From NCBI RefSeq assembly GCF_003173755.1, contig NZ_CP029553.1, forward strand, positions 1,265,001-1,329,000: DNA of 64,000 nucleotides. The letters run 5' to 3'. Positions within the stretch are counted from its first letter, which is position 1, and every line of letters starts with the position of its first letter. Position numbers and translations under genes: made by a program. The DNA is from Methylobacterium terrae (lineage in GTDB: Bacteria > Pseudomonadota > Alphaproteobacteria > Rhizobiales > Beijerinckiaceae). This document shows positions 17,775-28,341 of this stretch, in pieces. The notes under the pieces were generated by a model. That model was given only the letters and a program-made list of their open reading frames with translations, was not told the origin of the DNA and searched no databases.

Positions 17775-18797
17775 ATGGCGCTGCATCGCAGGACGTTGCT
17801 CACGGGAGCGGCCGGCCTCACCCTCGCGCCCGCCGCCGTCGCGCAGCAGGCGGCCCCCGCAGGGCAGGAGCCGCCCGTGCGGCGGGACAGGCCCGCGGGA
17901 CACGACGCGCCGCCCGAGACCGCCCCCGGCGCCACCCTCGAGATCATGCGGCTCTGGCCCGGCCGTCCGCCGGGGGGAGGGGGGCCGAACCCCGACGGGC
18001 CGCGCTTCGACGAGAGCCGCGAGGGTGTCGTCACCGGCGTCGCCGAGCCCTGCCTGCTGGTGATGCGCCCGGCCAAGTCGACCGGGACCGCGATGGTGAT
18101 CGCCGCCGGCGGCGGCTATCGCCGCATCGACATCGGCCACGAGGCGGTGCCGGTCGGGCTCTGGCTGAACGGGCTCGGGGTCACCGCCTTCGCGCTGGTC
18201 TACCGGCTGCCCGGCGAGGGCTGGGCGGCGGGCGCCGACGCGCCGATCCAGGACGCCCAGCGGGCGGTCCGGCTGGTGCGGGCCCGGGCCCGGCGCTACG
18301 GCTACGAGCCGAACCGGATCGGCGTGATGGGCTTCTCCGCCGGCGGCCACCTGATGGGCGCGGCCAGCACCCGCTTCGCCTCGCCGCTCTACGCCGCCGT
18401 CGACGAGGACGACGCGCTCTCGGCCCGGCCCGACGTCGCGGCCCTGCTCTACCCCGTCATCACCCTGAAACCGCCCTTCGACCGCACCTCGAGCCGCCGC
18501 GTCCTCGTCGGCGAGAGCCCGACCCGCGTCGCCACCGAGGCCTACTCGGTCGAGACCCACGTTCCCCCCGAGACGCCGCCGACCTTCCTGGCCCAGGCCG
18601 CCGACGACCCGATCGCCGTCGTCGACAATTCCCTGCTGATGTTCGCCGCGCTCCGGGCCGTCGAGGTGCCGGTGGAGATGCACCTGTTCGAGCGCGGCGG
18701 CCACGGCTTCAACCTCGGCGTGCCGGGATCGCCCGCGGCCGCGTGGCCGGGCCTGTTCGCGACCTGGGCGCGGCGGAGGGGATTCATCCGGGCGTAG
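17775..18797 (+). CDS. Exported alpha/beta hydrolase (BD-FAE/acetyl-esterase-like)
   Basis: A 340-residue alpha/beta hydrolase with a Tat-like signal (HRRTLLTGAAG followed by a short hydrophobic segment and AVAQQ). Catalytic residues: nucleophile serine in GFSAGGH, a likely acid in AADDPIAV, and histidine in GGHGFNLG near the C-terminus; the oxyanion loop is VIAAGGGYRRID. This matches the xylan/acetyl-esterase-like group annotated in relatives. The ATG at 17775 is preferred because it begins the signal peptide; the frame is open further upstream. The natural substrate cannot be told. Confidence 0.82.
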   Translation: MALHRRTLLTGAAGLTLAPAAVAQQAAPAGQEPPVRRDRPAGHDAPPETAPGATLEIMRLWPGRPPGGGGPNPDGPRFDESREGVVTGVAEPCLLVMRPAKSTGTAMVIAAGGGYRRIDIGHEAVPVGLWLNGLGVTAFALVYRLPGEGWAAGADAPIQDAQRAVRLVRARARRYGYEPNRIGVMGFSAGGHLMGAASTRFASPLYAAVDEDDALSARPDVAALLYPVITLKPPFDRTSSRRVLVGESPTRVATEAYSVETHVPPETPPTFLAQAADDPIAVVDNSLLMFAALRAVEVPVEMHLFERGGHGFNLGVPGSPAAAWPGLFATWARRRGFIRA

Positions 18798-18903
18798 GGA
18801 AACCGTGTTTTCGAACTTCGGGGGCGAAAGCTCCCTTCAGCGCCATACCACTTCTTCCAACACCGATTGACACGGCCTTCGGCCCGGCCGCATCATCCGC
18901 GTC

Positions 18904-19839
18904 GTGACCGATCTGCCCCCCGACCCGAACCTCTCCGCGCCCCTTCGCCATCTCCAGGGCGAGCCGCCCCCGGCCCCCGCCTGGTTCCGCGATGCGGTCG
19001 CGGTCGCGCCCGAGACCGGCCGCATCGCCGTGAAGGGCGCACGCGTCGAGACCTTCGCCTGGGGGGAGCGCGGGCGGCCGGGCCTGATGCTGCTGCACGG
19101 CAACGGGGCCCATGCGGGCTGGTGGCGCTTCATCGCGCCGTTCCTCGCCGGGGGATACCGCGTCGCGGCGCCCTCCTGGTCCGGGATGGGCGGCTCCGAC
19201 TGGCGCGACGTTTACGATCTCGACACCTTCGCCGACGAGATCGAGGCGGTGGCGGCGGCAGCGGGCCTGTTCGAGGCGGGGGCGCCCGTGATGATCGGGC
19301 ATTCCTTCGGCTGCTTCCCGATGCTGACCGAGGCGGGGCGGGAGGCCGGCCGCTGGCGCGGCGCCGTGATCGTCGATCCGCCGATCTTCTCGCCGGAGCG
19401 CCGCACCGGACGCCGGCGCGAGGACGGGCGCTTCGCGCCCCACCGGATCTACCCGACCCTGGAGGAGGCGCTGGGCCGCTTCCGCTTCGCGCCGATGCAG
19501 CCCTGCGACGCGCTCTACGTCGCCGATCTCATCGCGCGGGAATCGTTGAAGGAGGTCGAGGGCGGCTGGAGCTGGCGCTTCGACCCCTCGCTGTGGGCGC
19601 GCCTCGCCCTGCCGGACCGGGCCGCGATGGTGCGGCAGGCCCGCTGCCCGCTCGCCCTCGTCACGGGCGCCCGCTCCGACCTGATGCGCCCGGCCGATGC
19701 GGCCTACGTCCAGGGCCTGCTGCCGCCGGGCTCGCCCCGGATCGACCTGCCGGAGGCCTATCACCACGTGATGGTCGACCAGCCCCTCGCCTTCGTGGCG
19801 GCGCTCAGGGCGCTGCTGGCCGTCTGGCCGGCATCGTGA
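18904..19839 (+). CDS. Alpha/beta hydrolase
   Basis: A 311-residue cytoplasmic alpha/beta hydrolase with no signal peptide. Oxyanion loop LLHGNGAHAGWW, nucleophile serine in GHSFGCFP, acid region GARSDLMRP, and histidine in EAYHHVMVDQP. This is the typical 300-residue haloalkane dehalogenase/epoxide hydrolase/esterase fold; the exact reaction cannot be decided from sequence. The start is GTG at 18904. Convergent with the small gene to its right, with a GC-rich hairpin between them. Confidence 0.82.
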   Translation: MTDLPPDPNLSAPLRHLQGEPPPAPAWFRDAVAVAPETGRIAVKGARVETFAWGERGRPGLMLLHGNGAHAGWWRFIAPFLAGGYRVAAPSWSGMGGSDWRDVYDLDTFADEIEAVAAAAGLFEAGAPVMIGHSFGCFPMLTEAGREAGRWRGAVIVDPPIFSPERRTGRRREDGRFAPHRIYPTLEEALGRFRFAPMQPCDALYVADLIARESLKEVEGGWSWRFDPSLWARLALPDRAAMVRQARCPLALVTGARSDLMRPADAAYVQGLLPPGSPRIDLPEAYHHVMVDQPLAFVAALRALLAVWPAS

Positions 19840-19845
19840 AGAGAA

Positions 19846-19868
19846 GGGCGGCCCCGCAAGGGCCGCCC
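19846..19868. terminator. Hairpin, probable terminator
   Basis: Perfect 9-bp stem GGGCGGCCC / GGGCCGCCC with a 5-nt loop between two convergent genes. On the minus strand it is followed by TTCTCTTC; on the plus strand there is no T-run, so it is a weak terminator for that side. Confidence 0.55.
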
Positions 19869-19882
19869 TCCCGAGTCTCGGC

Positions 19883-20119
19883 TCAGAAGCAGCGGCGCAC
19901 CTTGCGCACCACCACCCGGCCGAACGGCCCGCGGGTGCGGGTCACCTGGACCGTGCAGCGGGGACCGCGGCGGACCACCCGACGGGTGACGTACTGCGCC
20001 TGCTCGATCGATGCGACGGGCGCGACCGTGCCGCCGGGGGCGACCGGCAGGGCCGAGGCCGGCGCGAGGCTGAGGCCCATGGCGAGGGTGGTGGCGATCC
20101 CGAGGACGATGGCTCACAT
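19883..20119 (-). pseudogene. Small secreted basic protein, stop at codon 2
   Basis: Read on the minus strand from an ATG (20119-20117) with an excellent ribosome-binding site (AAGGAG six bases upstream), the second codon is TGA, after which a clear signal-peptide-like stretch follows in the same frame (AIVLGIATTLAMGLSLAPASA), then a basic Arg/Val-rich tail ending VVRKVRRCF. A TGA made from CGA by one C-to-T change would restore an intact 78-residue protein. If real, translation could only use an internal ATG (M at 20080), which lacks part of the signal peptide. No function is known. Confidence 0.65.
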
Positions 20120-20260
20120 GGCGAGGCTCCTTGTCTGGTGGGTTGGGGGCGCCTCACTCGCTGTTAGATCCTGAACACCCGGTTAATGCCGCGAACGCAC
20201 CGTGGACCTGCGGCTGTCGCGCGTTGCGCGAGCGGCGGCCCTCGTCTAACTCATCGTCCC

Positions 20261-21817
<1,557 letters not shown>

Positions 21818-21947
21818 GGATCGACGACGGCGCATCGGCCGTCGCGACACCCGCAACGGGTGGGGTCAGTCGGGGAAAGCGACTCAACCTTCGGCGTCAG
21901 ATCGCCTAATCTGCCGCCCCGACCGTGGGCGGCAGGATTTTCGGCAG

Positions 21948-24020
21948 ATGCAGAGTGGCGTGATCGCGGCCAGCCCGGACGAACCGGCGGCGGCCCTGCC
22001 CCTCCACGCCGTCTATTCCCGCGTCGTCTGGGAGGCGGACGATCAAGCCCTGTGCCTGCTTGCACCGGACGGGCGGGTCACGGCCTGGAATCCGGGGGCC
22101 GAGCGGCTGACCGGATACGCGGCCGCGGAAGTTCTCGGCCGCACCTTCGCGTATGGCGACGCCTCCGGCGACGACGGCGCCCTCGCGGCGGCACGGGAGG
22201 CCGGGCGCTACGAGACGCAGGGCTGGTGGCCCCGGCGCGACGGCAGCCGGTTTCGCGCCCACACCGTCATCGCGGCGATCCGCGACGGCGAGGTCCTCGC
22301 CGGCTTCGCCCAGATCATCCGCGAGGCGCCGCCGCGCCCGGAGGAGGGCGGCGGGTCCGAGGCGGTGGCGCTGATCCTCGACCTCGCGCTCTCGACCATG
22401 TCGCAGGGCCTGTGCCTGTTCGACGCCGACCGCAAGGTGCGGCTCATTAACCAGCGCTTCTTCGAGATGTTCGCCGCGGCCGGCGGGCGCGACCTCGTCG
22501 GCACCGCGATCGAGGTGCTCTGGGCGCTCGCCTTCCACGGCCCCGAGGCCGGCGCCCCGGACGGCACCCAAGAAGACGGCGCCGCTCTCCTCGCCGGGCA
22601 CGAGGCGCTGCTCGGCCGCGGCGAGGCCGTCGTGGTCTCGACGCCGGACGGCCGGGCGATCGCGCTGGTGCGCCGGGGCGTGCCGGGAGGCGCGTTCGTC
22701 GTCACCTTCGAGGACGTGACGCGCCAGCGCCAGGCCGAGCTGGAGGTCGTCCGGCTCGCCCATCACGACGCCCTGACCGGGCTCGCCAACCGGGCGATGC
22801 TGTGGCGGCGCCTGGGCGAGAGTGCCGTCGACGGGACGCTCCTCGCCGGCACCGCGCTCCTGTTCCTCGACCTCGACGGCTTCAAGGCGGTCAACGACGA
22901 TCTCGGGCACCAGGCCGGCGACGTGCTCCTTCGGGAAGTGGCCGAGCGCCTGCGCGGCACGGCGCCGGAGCCGGCGCTCGCGGCACGCTTCGGCGGCGAC
23001 GAGTTCGCCCTGCTGCTGCCCGGACGCGCCGGCGAGCTGGCGGTGCCGCTCGCCGAGCGGCTGCTGATCGAGCTCGCCCGGCCCTACGCGATCGACGGCC
23101 AGCGGCCGCGCCACGTCACGGCCAGCATCGGCATCGCCTTCGCGCAAGGAGGCACCACGCCCGACGCCATGCTGCGGCAGGCCGATTGCGCGCTCTACGC
23201 GGCCAAGGGCGCCGGCAAGGCCGCCTGGCGCCCCTTCACCGCGGCGCTGGAGAGCGAGCGCAGCGAGGAGCAGCGCCTGGAGCGGGACCTGCGCCGGGCC
23301 GCCGATGCCGGCGAGCTGCACGTCGCCTATCAGCCGATCATCGGCCTGTCCCACGGTGCGGTCGGGGCGCGGGAGGCGCTCCTGCGCTGGACCCACCCGG
23401 AGCGCGGCCCGGTCTCGCCGCGGGTCTTCATCCCGCTCGCCGAGAAGTCCGACGTGATCCGGGTGCTCGGGCTGTGGGTGCTCGAGCGCGCCTGCACCGA
23501 CGCCGCCGCCTGGCCCGATTCGGCCCGGGTCTGCGTCAACGTCTCGGTGCGCCAGCTCGGCGACGGCAGCCTGCCGCGGGCGGTGAGCGAGATCCTCGCC
23601 CGGACCGGCCTGAGCCCGCGGCGCCTCGAGCTCGAGATCACCGAGACGGTGCTGAGCGAGGCGCGCGGCGGCATCGTCGACGACCTGCAGCTCCTGCACG
23701 CCATGGGCCTGCGCATCTCGCTCGACGATTTCGGCGTCGGCTCCTCGTCGCTGGCCCGCGTGCGCGCCTTCCCGTTCGACCGCATCAAGATCGACGGCTC
23801 GTTCGTGCGCGACGCCGTCGAGCGGCCGGATTGCCGCGCGATCGTCGGCGTGGTGGCGGAACTCGGCCGCCGCCTCGGCATCGAGACGGTCGCGGAGGGC
23901 GTCGAGACCCCGGCGCAGCTCGCGGTGGTGCGCGAGGAGGGCTTCACCGAGGCGCAGGGCTTCCTGTTCGGCCGCGCCGTGCCGAACCCGGTCCCGGCGG
24001 CGCGCGCCGCCGGGACCTGA
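21948..24020 (+). CDS. PAS-containing GGDEF/EAL cyclic-di-GMP protein
   Basis: A 690-residue signalling protein: an N-terminal PAS domain (about residues 25-130, with LAPDGRVTAWNPGAERLTGY), a second PAS-like segment (about 145-255, LCLFDADRKVRLINQRFFEMF), a GGDEF domain with the complete motif FGGDEFALL, and a C-terminal EAL domain with REALLRW, DDFGVGSSSL and AEGVETPAQ. Both catalytic motifs are intact, so synthesis and breakdown of cyclic di-GMP are possible; which dominates cannot be told. No membrane segment is seen, so it is probably cytoplasmic. It is a single gene convergent with the TRAP binding-protein gene. Confidence 0.9.
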   Translation: MQSGVIAASPDEPAAALPLHAVYSRVVWEADDQALCLLAPDGRVTAWNPGAERLTGYAAAEVLGRTFAYGDASGDDGALAAAREAGRYETQGWWPRRDGSRFRAHTVIAAIRDGEVLAGFAQIIREAPPRPEEGGGSEAVALILDLALSTMSQGLCLFDADRKVRLINQRFFEMFAAAGGRDLVGTAIEVLWALAFHGPEAGAPDGTQEDGAALLAGHEALLGRGEAVVVSTPDGRAIALVRRGVPGGAFVVTFEDVTRQRQAELEVVRLAHHDALTGLANRAMLWRRLGESAVDGTLLAGTALLFLDLDGFKAVNDDLGHQAGDVLLREVAERLRGTAPEPALAARFGGDEFALLLPGRAGELAVPLAERLLIELARPYAIDGQRPRHVTASIGIAFAQGGTTPDAMLRQADCALYAAKGAGKAAWRPFTAALESERSEEQRLERDLRRAADAGELHVAYQPIIGLSHGAVGAREALLRWTHPERGPVSPRVFIPLAEKSDVIRVLGLWVLERACTDAAAWPDSARVCVNVSVRQLGDGSLPRAVSEILARTGLSPRRLELEITETVLSEARGGIVDDLQLLHAMGLRISLDDFGVGSSSLARVRAFPFDRIKIDGSFVRDAVERPDCRAIVGVVAELGRRLGIETVAEGVETPAQLAVVREEGFTEAQGFLFGRAVPNPVPAARAAGT

Positions 24021-24032
24021 GAGGCGGGGGCG

Positions 24033-25052
24033 TCAGGCGATCGGGCCGGTGTGCTTCTCGAGGAGCGCCCAGGCGTCGTCGCCGAACTTGCCCTTCCACT
24101 CCTTGTAGAAGCCGGCCGATTGCAGCTTGGCCTGGAACGCCTTGGTGTCGACGTCCTGGATGGTCAGGCCGCGGGCGCGCAGGTCCTGCTCGGTCGTGCC
24201 GCTGCGCTGGGCCATGTCTGCGCGCTGCGCCACCGCCTGCGTGTTGAAGTGCTTGGCCACCACGGTCTTCACGTCCTGCGGCAGGCCGCGCCAGACCTTG
24301 CCGTTCGACAGCAGCCAGAAGCCGTCCCACATGTGGTTCGTCTTCGAGAGGTACTTCTGCACCTCGTAGAGCTTGGCGGTGTCGATCAGCGTCAGCGGGT
24401 TCTCCTGGCCCTCGGCGATCTTCGTCTGCAGCGCCGAGTACACCTCCGCGAAGTTGATCGTCATCGGGGCGGCGTCGAAGGCCTTGAACATCGAGGTCCA
24501 CATCGGGCTCGGCGGGACCCGGATCTTGAAGCCCTTGAAGTCCTCGGGCTTGAGGATCGGCCGGGTCGACGAGGTGGTCTGGCGGAAGCCGTTCTCCCAG
24601 ATGCGGTCGAGGGCGAAGAGGCCCGACTTCTCGATCTGCGCCCGCACATGCGCGCCGAGGTCGCCGTCCATCGCCGGCCACAGCTTGTCGTAGGACGACC
24701 AGGCGAAGCCGACGCCGCTGATCGAGGCCGCCGGCACCAGGGTGGCGAGGATCAGGGGCGAGAGGGTGAAGAATTCCAGCGCGCCCGAGCGCAGCTGGCT
24801 CAGCATGTCGGTGTCGCCGCCGAGCTGGTTGTTGGGAAACAGCTTGATGTCGACCTTGCCGCCGGTCTCCTCGCGGATCGCGTCCGCGGCCTTGGTCATG
24901 TAGACCGTGAGCGGATGGCTGATCGGGGTGTTGTTGGCGGCCTTCAGGCTGAACTCGGCCGCGTGCGCCCGGGTGATGCGCAGCACCGCCGGGCCCGCGA
25001 CGGCGCCGGCGACGGCGAATTGCAGCGCGCGGCGGCGCGTGAGCGTGGTCAT
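24033..25052 (-). CDS. TRAP transporter solute-binding protein (DctP family)
   Basis: A 339-residue periplasmic binding protein with a Tat signal (TRRRALQFAVAGAVAGP, cleavage near AHA-AEF). The mature part follows the DctP plan: LKAANNTPISHPLT at the N-terminus, FFTLSPLILATLVP in the middle, and the family's VYSALQTKIAEGQENPLTLI. The start was chosen by the strong GGAGGAGG site. TRAP systems need two membrane partners (DctQ, DctM), and none is next to this gene, so it probably works with a permease elsewhere. The ligand (dicarboxylate, keto acid or other) is not predictable here. Confidence 0.87.
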   Translation of the reverse strand: MTTLTRRRALQFAVAGAVAGPAVLRITRAHAAEFSLKAANNTPISHPLTVYMTKAADAIREETGGKVDIKLFPNNQLGGDTDMLSQLRSGALEFFTLSPLILATLVPAASISGVGFAWSSYDKLWPAMDGDLGAHVRAQIEKSGLFALDRIWENGFRQTTSSTRPILKPEDFKGFKIRVPPSPMWTSMFKAFDAAPMTINFAEVYSALQTKIAEGQENPLTLIDTAKLYEVQKYLSKTNHMWDGFWLLSNGKVWRGLPQDVKTVVAKHFNTQAVAQRADMAQRSGTTEQDLRARGLTIQDVDTKAFQAKLQSAGFYKEWKGKFGDDAWALLEKHTGPIA

Positions 25053-25324
25053 GGCGTCCTCCTCCTTGGCCCGCCGCGGGGCGGACCGATAGCCGTCCCC
25101 GCATCTCCCGCGCGGGGTCCGACGAGGCTTAAAGCACGTTTTCCCCGCTCCGGCATCCGCCCTCGCGGGAGGGCGGGGGCCTTCGCCCGGCATCCCCTGT
25201 TCCGCGGGCGCCGAAATGCTCTAAGGAGAGCGCACCGCTCAACGCGGGCGGCGCTTCGACCGGGCGCCGTTCTCCCGTCCGCGCCCGAGGGGGCGGGCCC
25301 CAAGGTTCGCCGTTGCCGCCCGCC

Positions 25325-26077
25325 ATGCCGCTCGTCCGCTCGATCCTGTTCACCGTCGCGTTCTATCTCGTCACCGCCGCGATCATGATCGTCGGCCTGC
25401 CGGCCCTCGCCAGCCGGCGCGGCGTGATCTGGATCGCCCAGACCTGGGGCCGGGTCGTCCTCAGGCTGCTGCACGCGATCGTCGGCCTCAAGGTCGAGTT
25501 CCGCGGGCTGGAGCACCGCCCGGCCGGGGCCGTGCTGGTCGCGGCCAAGCACCAGTCGGCGCTGGAGACGCTGGCCCTCGTCACGGTGCTTGACGACTTC
25601 ACCTACATCCTCAAGCGCGAGCTGATGTGGCTGCCGCTGTTCGGCTGGTACCTCGCCCGCAGCGAGATGGTGGCGATCGACCGCTCGAAGGGCTCGCGCG
25701 CGCTCGCCCTGATGAACGAGGAAGCCGCCGCCGCGATGGCCGACGGCCGCCGCCTGATCATCTTCCCCGAGGGGACCCGCCGCGCCGTCGGCGCGCCGCC
25801 GGCCTACAAGTTCGGCGTCGCCCACATGTACGACCGCCTCGGCGTGCCGTGCCTGCCGGTGGCGCTCAATACCGGGGTGTTCTGGGGCCGCCGCAGCCTG
25901 ACCTACCGGCCCGGCACCGCGGTGATCGAGTTCCTGCCGGTGATCCCGCCGGGACTGCCCCGCGACGCGTTCCTGGCCGAGCTGCAGCGGCGGGTCGAGA
26001 CCGCCTCGGACGCCCTGGTGCGGGAGGCGGGCGGATCCGGCGCCGTCCACCCGGCGGCGCACGCGCGACAGAGCTGA
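25325..26077 (+). CDS. plsC: 1-acyl-sn-glycerol-3-phosphate acyltransferase
   Basis: Transfers an acyl chain to lysophosphatidate to give phosphatidate at the inner membrane. The 250-residue protein has an N-terminal hydrophobic helix (ILFTVAFYLVTAAIMIVGL), the acyltransferase block KHQSALET (the usual HX4D appears as HX4E, a form also seen in alphaproteobacterial PlsC), LKRELMWLPLFGWY and the phosphate-binding FPEGTRR. The ATG at 25325 is preferred over a TTG at 25313. About 270 bp upstream lie unannotated between this gene and the divergent TRAP gene; no clear promoter was recognised there. Confidence 0.9.
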   Translation: MPLVRSILFTVAFYLVTAAIMIVGLPALASRRGVIWIAQTWGRVVLRLLHAIVGLKVEFRGLEHRPAGAVLVAAKHQSALETLALVTVLDDFTYILKRELMWLPLFGWYLARSEMVAIDRSKGSRALALMNEEAAAAMADGRRLIIFPEGTRRAVGAPPAYKFGVAHMYDRLGVPCLPVALNTGVFWGRRSLTYRPGTAVIEFLPVIPPGLPRDAFLAELQRRVETASDALVREAGGSGAVHPAAHARQS

Positions 26078-26210
26078 CCGTCCTCACGCCTCGATCGTCC
26101 TCTCGGCACGGCCGCGACGAGGCTCCGACGGCGAAAGGTTAACTCGTCGTAACCTGCGAAACGGTTTGACCGCCTCGCGCATTTCAAGGGCCTCGCAACA
26201 GGAGGCTCAA

Positions 26211-26594
26211 ATGCGTTGGAGCATGGTTGCTGGCGCCGCGATCCTGTCTCTCGGTGCCGTCGTCGGCACCGGAACGACCGCGGAAGCGCGTGACGGCTGC
26301 GGCCCCGGGTTCCACCGGAACTGGCGCGGCTGGTGCCGTCCGAATCTCGGGCCGCGCGTCTTCTACGCCCCCGTCGTCGGCTACCGCCGGGTCGCGTACG
26401 GCCCGCGCTGGGGCTACGGCTGGCACCGGCCATGGGGCTACGGATACCGCCGTGTCGGCTGGCAACGTCCGTGGGGCTACGGCGGCTGGCACCGGGCGGG
26501 CTGGCACCGGCCCTGGGGCTACGGCGGCGGCTGGCACCGCGTCGGCTGGGGCGGCCATGGCTGGGGCCATCACGGGTGGCATCACCGCTGGTGA
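26211..26594 (+). CDS. GCG_CRPN-type secreted repetitive protein
   Basis: A 127-residue secreted protein: signal peptide (MRWSMVAGAAILSLGAVVG, cleavage near AEA), then the prefix DGCGPGFHRNWRGWCRPN, which matches the GCG...CRPN prefix domain seen before repeats in many Methylobacterium proteins, then Gly/Tyr/His/Trp/Arg-rich tandem repeats built on HRPWGYG, ending HHGWHHRW. No enzyme motif is present; a surface or periplasmic structural role is a guess. AGGAGG lies 5 bases before the ATG. Standing alone between plsC and an unrelated gene. Confidence 0.8.
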   Translation: MRWSMVAGAAILSLGAVVGTGTTAEARDGCGPGFHRNWRGWCRPNLGPRVFYAPVVGYRRVAYGPRWGYGWHRPWGYGYRRVGWQRPWGYGGWHRAGWHRPWGYGGGWHRVGWGGHGWGHHGWHHRW

Positions 26595-26732
26595 CAGCGG
26601 AGCGCGCGCCGGCCGGTTTTCCGGCCGTCGCGCCGCCCGCTCCTTGAACCTCGCCCATCCTCACGCCAGATCTTCCGAACGCGGATCGTCCGCGCTTGAC
26701 GGACCTCTGGAATCGGCACTAGGCTGGAACAA

Positions 26733-27161
26733 ATGGCGAACAAACGAGCCCTGTCCTGGTCGGTGGCGATGCGGGACATCCAGAACGACCGCGCGAGGAG
26801 AATGGACGTGCGTGAGGAGCGCCTGAGAACGGCCACCGGCCTGCGAGGCACCCCGGCCCTGCCGCTGAGCGCCTGGCGCGGCCGGTCGGGCCGCCGCTAC
26901 GTGGTGGGGATCCACGCCCTCGACGACGACCCGGCGGAGGTCGGCGAGGCGGTGGTGATCGCGGTGCGCCGCGGCGGCGACGGCACCGCCGAGCTGGTGG
27001 CGGTGGCCGCCGCCGGCGAGAGCCCGCGCGAGCGCCTCGCCCGCGGCTGGCTCACCCGCGCCCGCGCCCGAGGCGCGACCGAGATGCACGTCCATCGCCT
27101 CGCCGAGGACGCGGCGGCGCGCCGGGCGGTGGTGGCGGATCTCGGCGGCGCGGTGGCGTGA
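26733..27161 (+). CDS. Hypothetical protein, Arg/Ala-rich
   Basis: A 142-residue protein without signal peptide or membrane segment. The second half has the pattern of a small alpha/beta domain (YVVGIHALDDDPAEVGEAVVIAV) but no recognised family. The first 25 residues may not be translated: ATGs at 26769 and 26802 are in frame, and none of the starts has an ideal ribosome-binding site. Codon bias resembles the surrounding genes, which supports a real gene. No function is assigned. Confidence 0.5.
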   Translation: MANKRALSWSVAMRDIQNDRARRMDVREERLRTATGLRGTPALPLSAWRGRSGRRYVVGIHALDDDPAEVGEAVVIAVRRGGDGTAELVAVAAAGESPRERLARGWLTRARARGATEMHVHRLAEDAAARRAVVADLGGAVA

Positions 27162-27267
27162 GACCCGCTCTCGATCGCTGCATACCGGCCGACACCCTCC
27201 TCGTCATCCCGGGCTCCGCTGCGCGGCCCCAGGATGACGTCGGGGAGTGTCGGGTGACGGCCGTCGA

Positions 27268-28245
27268 TCAGTAGATCGGTCCCGACGACCAGGTCGGGCC
27301 GAGCGGCAGCGGCTCCGGCAGGGCGCGGGGCTCGGCGGCAAGCGCCGGCCGCGGGGCGGGGGAGGGCGGCGGAGCATAGGCGTGGACCGGCGCGGGACGC
27401 GGCGCCGGCGCGCGGGCCACCTTCGCGCCGGTCTCCCGGGCGCTCGTCGGCGACAGGCCGTAGGGGTCGTCCTCCTCGACGTCGATCGGCGCCGGATCGG
27501 GAGCGGGCTGCCAGGCCGGCGGCTTCTTGCGGATCGGCGAGAGCGGCGTGCCGGGAGGCGGCAGCCGGGATTCGTACTTGATCAGCGGCTTGCAGATCCG
27601 GCGCAGGCCGCGGGGATCGTGCCGCGCCAGGTCGAGGTGCAGGTGGTCGTAGTGGTAGACGTTCGACCCCGGCGCCAGCACCGTGGTGAAGTGGTTGCAC
27701 GCTCCCAGGAACACCTCGCGCAGGAAGCCCTGCTCGGCCTCGGTGCCGCGCCACCCGCCCTTCACCGTCACCACGTAGCCGTCGGCGAAGCGGAAGGACA
27801 TCACGTCGACGGCGTTGCCGAACGAGTGTTCCGAGAGCTTGGCGCCAACCTGGTTGTTGCGGCCGCGGCAGGAATACGAACCGGAATTGATCTCGACCAC
27901 CGGCTGGCCGAAATAGACCTCGGCCGCCGGCTGCACCGTGCCGGCGAGCCAGGCCTCGACCTCCGGGATGATCGGGCAGGCGAGCGTCATGCGCTGCTTC
28001 AGCGCGACGGTGCCGCCGGCGAGCCGGGTCACCCGGAACGGATGCACCATGCCGCAGACGCCCGGCCCGTCGATCTCCTTGACCGGCTGGATGTCCTCGC
28101 TCGGGCGAACGAGCTTCTGGGCGAGGCAGACCTCCTCGGCCTGATTCCGCCAGGGTTCGCGCTGCTCAAAGCGGTTGAGCGCGCATCCGGTGAGCCCCAG
28201 GCCGAAGAGCGTGAGGGCTGAGAACGCTACGATGCCACGACGCAT
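27268..28245 (-). CDS. Extensin-like lipoprotein
   Basis: A 325-residue protein with a lipobox (LFGLGLTGC) at the N-terminus, so it is probably anchored to the outer membrane or inner membrane surface. The extensin-like C-terminal domain (about residues 40-220) carries the conserved cysteines and the zinc-ligand-like motifs HSFGNAVDVMSF and YHYDHLHLDLA, which resemble the D-Ala-D-Ala carboxypeptidase (VanY/LAS) fold. From about residue 245 the sequence is a long Pro/Ala-rich tail of low complexity. Cell-wall modification is suggested by the fold but not shown. It is a single gene. Confidence 0.85.
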   Translation of the reverse strand: MRRGIVAFSALTLFGLGLTGCALNRFEQREPWRNQAEEVCLAQKLVRPSEDIQPVKEIDGPGVCGMVHPFRVTRLAGGTVALKQRMTLACPIIPEVEAWLAGTVQPAAEVYFGQPVVEINSGSYSCRGRNNQVGAKLSEHSFGNAVDVMSFRFADGYVVTVKGGWRGTEAEQGFLREVFLGACNHFTTVLAPGSNVYHYDHLHLDLARHDPRGLRRICKPLIKYESRLPPPGTPLSPIRKKPPAWQPAPDPAPIDVEEDDPYGLSPTSARETGAKVARAPAPRPAPVHAYAPPPSPAPRPALAAEPRALPEPLPLGPTWSSGPIY

Positions 28246-28341
28246 GGTGCGGACAATGCGCAGGATGCCGTAAACGGCCCGTCAACCCTCGGCGTCAGAG
28301 CTTGCCCCAGGATGGGGCGGGTCGCTCGCGCCCCGGTTCGC

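Noticed and set aside
26146..26164. TTAA-containing stretch before the GCG_CRPN gene as a CtrA box
   Set aside because: The right half is TAAC after a 7-bp spacer, not TTAA, and the site also reads as a weak GGTTA/TAACC inverted repeat; evidence is too thin.
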